The notes under the pieces: generated by a model
Told to the model about the DNA's origin: nothing
The model's database searches: none
The model's input: the letters and a program-made list of their open reading frames with translations, nothing else
Part shown: positions 4,923-6,538 of the stretch, in pieces
Layout of the letters: every line of letters begins with the position of its first letter
Numbering within the stretch: the stretch's first letter is position 1
Position numbers and translations under genes: made by a program
From: Proteobacteria bacterium SG_bin5
GTDB taxonomy: Bacteria; Pseudomonadota; Alphaproteobacteria; Sphingomonadales; Sphingomonadaceae
DNA length: 6,538 bases
Reading direction: 5' to 3'
NCBI GenBank assembly: GCA_002083475.1
Contig: LWDI01000058.1
Span: forward strand, 585 to 7,122

Positions 4923-5342
4923 ATGACTCGCTGGCTGCCCCTCCCGCTGATGCTGCTCGCCCCGGCTGTGCCGGCGGCGGCGCAATATTCGGGCATCTCG
5001 ATCCATCAGCGCATCGTGATCCGCGTGCCGCGCCCCGAGCCGCCCGGCGCCGCGCCCGCCGCCGTCCGCTGGCGCGAAGTGAAGGGGCCGCGCTGCGTGC
5101 CGCTCGACGGCATCGCGGGCGCGGCGATGGTCGAGTCCGAGCGCATGGACCTGCTGCTCGCCGACGGCGGGCGGCTGCGCGCGCGCTTCGACGACGCCTG
5201 CCCCGCGCTCGATTTCTATCGCGGGCTTTATGTCAAGGCGAATAGCGACGGCCTGCTCTGCGCCAAGCGCGACACGGTGCGCTCGCGCTCGGGCGACGCC
5301 TGCCGCATCCGCGGCTTTCGCAAGCTCGTGCGGCGCAAATAG
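4923..5342 (+). CDS. Small secreted or periplasmic protein with four cysteines, unknown function
   Basis: 139 residues. A clear Sec signal peptide: MTR, a hydrophobic core WLPLPLMLLAPAV, and a likely signal-peptidase I site after A20 (VPAAA then QYSG). The mature part has four cysteines, C58, C93, C113 and C127, compatible with two disulfides after export (inference), in the settings GPRCVPLDG, DDACPALDFYRG, DGLLCAKRD and GDACRIRGF. The C-terminus is basic. I recall similar proteins in sphingomonad genomes but know no function or named domain. ATG 4923 is preferred over TTG 4911 because it starts the signal peptide directly. It lies 45 nt after the polymerase gene on the same strand; it may be read through from it, but a -10-like TAACAT suggests its own promoter. 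No lipobox cysteine at the cleavage site. Confidence 0.8.
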   Translation: MTRWLPLPLMLLAPAVPAAAQYSGISIHQRIVIRVPRPEPPGAAPAAVRWREVKGPRCVPLDGIAGAAMVESERMDLLLADGGRLRARFDDACPALDFYRGLYVKANSDGLLCAKRDTVRSRSGDACRIRGFRKLVRRK

Positions 5343-5373
5343 CCGACGGAGCGCGCGCAAAAGCCGCTTTTCC

Positions 5374-5451
5374 TTGACATTCACGCGCGAATCCGCAAGC
5401 GCGCTGGCAGTGCCACCGCTGAGTGCCGCGGGGCTATTCCCGGACCCATAA
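5374..5451 (+). promoter_or_regulatory. Leader region of the helicase gene, with a TTGACA element
   Basis: A perfect -35 hexamer TTGACA (5374-5379) stands 72 nt before the helicase ATG, but the position 16-18 bp downstream is GC-rich and gives no acceptable -10. A short palindrome TGGCA-G-TGCCA (5405-5415) and a -10-like TATTCC (5435-5440, 11 nt before the ATG) follow. Which of these is used cannot be told from sequence. Confidence 0.25.

Positions 5452-6538
<1,087 letters not shown>

Noticed and set aside
4874..5245. Frame starting at the ATGA overlap with the polymerase stop
   Set aside because: The overlap looks like translational coupling, but the product is low-complexity Ala/Arg; the frame from 4923 has a proper signal peptide and conserved cysteines.
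5359..5371. AAAAG-CCG-CTTTT hairpin as terminator after the secreted-protein gene
   Set aside because: Only a 5-bp, mostly A-T stem with a 3-nt loop; too weak to call.
5405..5415. Sigma-54 type -24/-12 promoter suggested by TGGCAG before the helicase
   Set aside because: No TTGC-type -12 element at the required spacing.

Overview
High-GC DNA, compact and with few gaps, most likely from an alphaproteobacterium of the sphingomonad group (Sphingomonadales). Reasons: strongly GC-biased third positions, mraZ-rsmH with alphaproteobacterial spacing, alphaproteobacterial GTTC-N7-GTTC direct repeats, several starts with a -10-like hexamer almost against the ATG, and protein families I associate with sphingomonads. 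The genus cannot be set from the window. No tRNA, rRNA, CRISPR array, insertion sequence or phage gene was seen.

Layout. Left half, minus strand, reading right to left: a cysteine-synthase-family PLP enzyme (2752-1760), a 99-residue membrane-anchored protein of unknown function (1712-1413), a 346-nt control region, then mraZ (1066-563) and rsmH (566 to beyond the left edge). The last two open the division and cell wall (dcw) cluster. Right half, plus strand: a vapBC-type toxin-antitoxin pair (2871-3525), a catalytically complete Y-family translesion polymerase (3564-4877), a small secreted protein with four cysteines (4923-5342) and a DEAD-box RNA helicase that runs off the right edge (from 5452). 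The two halves diverge from 2753-2870.

Regulation is the most interesting part. Upstream of mraZ are six 10-bp units with GGG in register (1180-1239), overlapping a plausible promoter: this looks like an extended MraZ box array for autorepression. About 35 bp further upstream is a perfect GTTC-N7-GTTC repeat (1270-1284), the alphaproteobacterial LexA operator form. A second perfect copy (3555-3569) lies across the start codon of the Y-family polymerase, just where a repressor of an SOS gene should bind. The vapB leader carries a textbook intrinsic terminator on the plus strand with no plus-strand gene before it in the window. It lies inside a 35-codon frame that stops one base before vapB.

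How the genes fit: rsmH and mraZ link ribosome maturation and division control; the polymerase is probably DNA-damage inducible; vapBC directly before it may share transcription. The remaining genes (cysteine synthase, secreted protein, helicase) look like ordinary chromosomal housekeeping or lineage genes. I saw no wholly new multi-gene system; the new points are mostly regulatory hypotheses.
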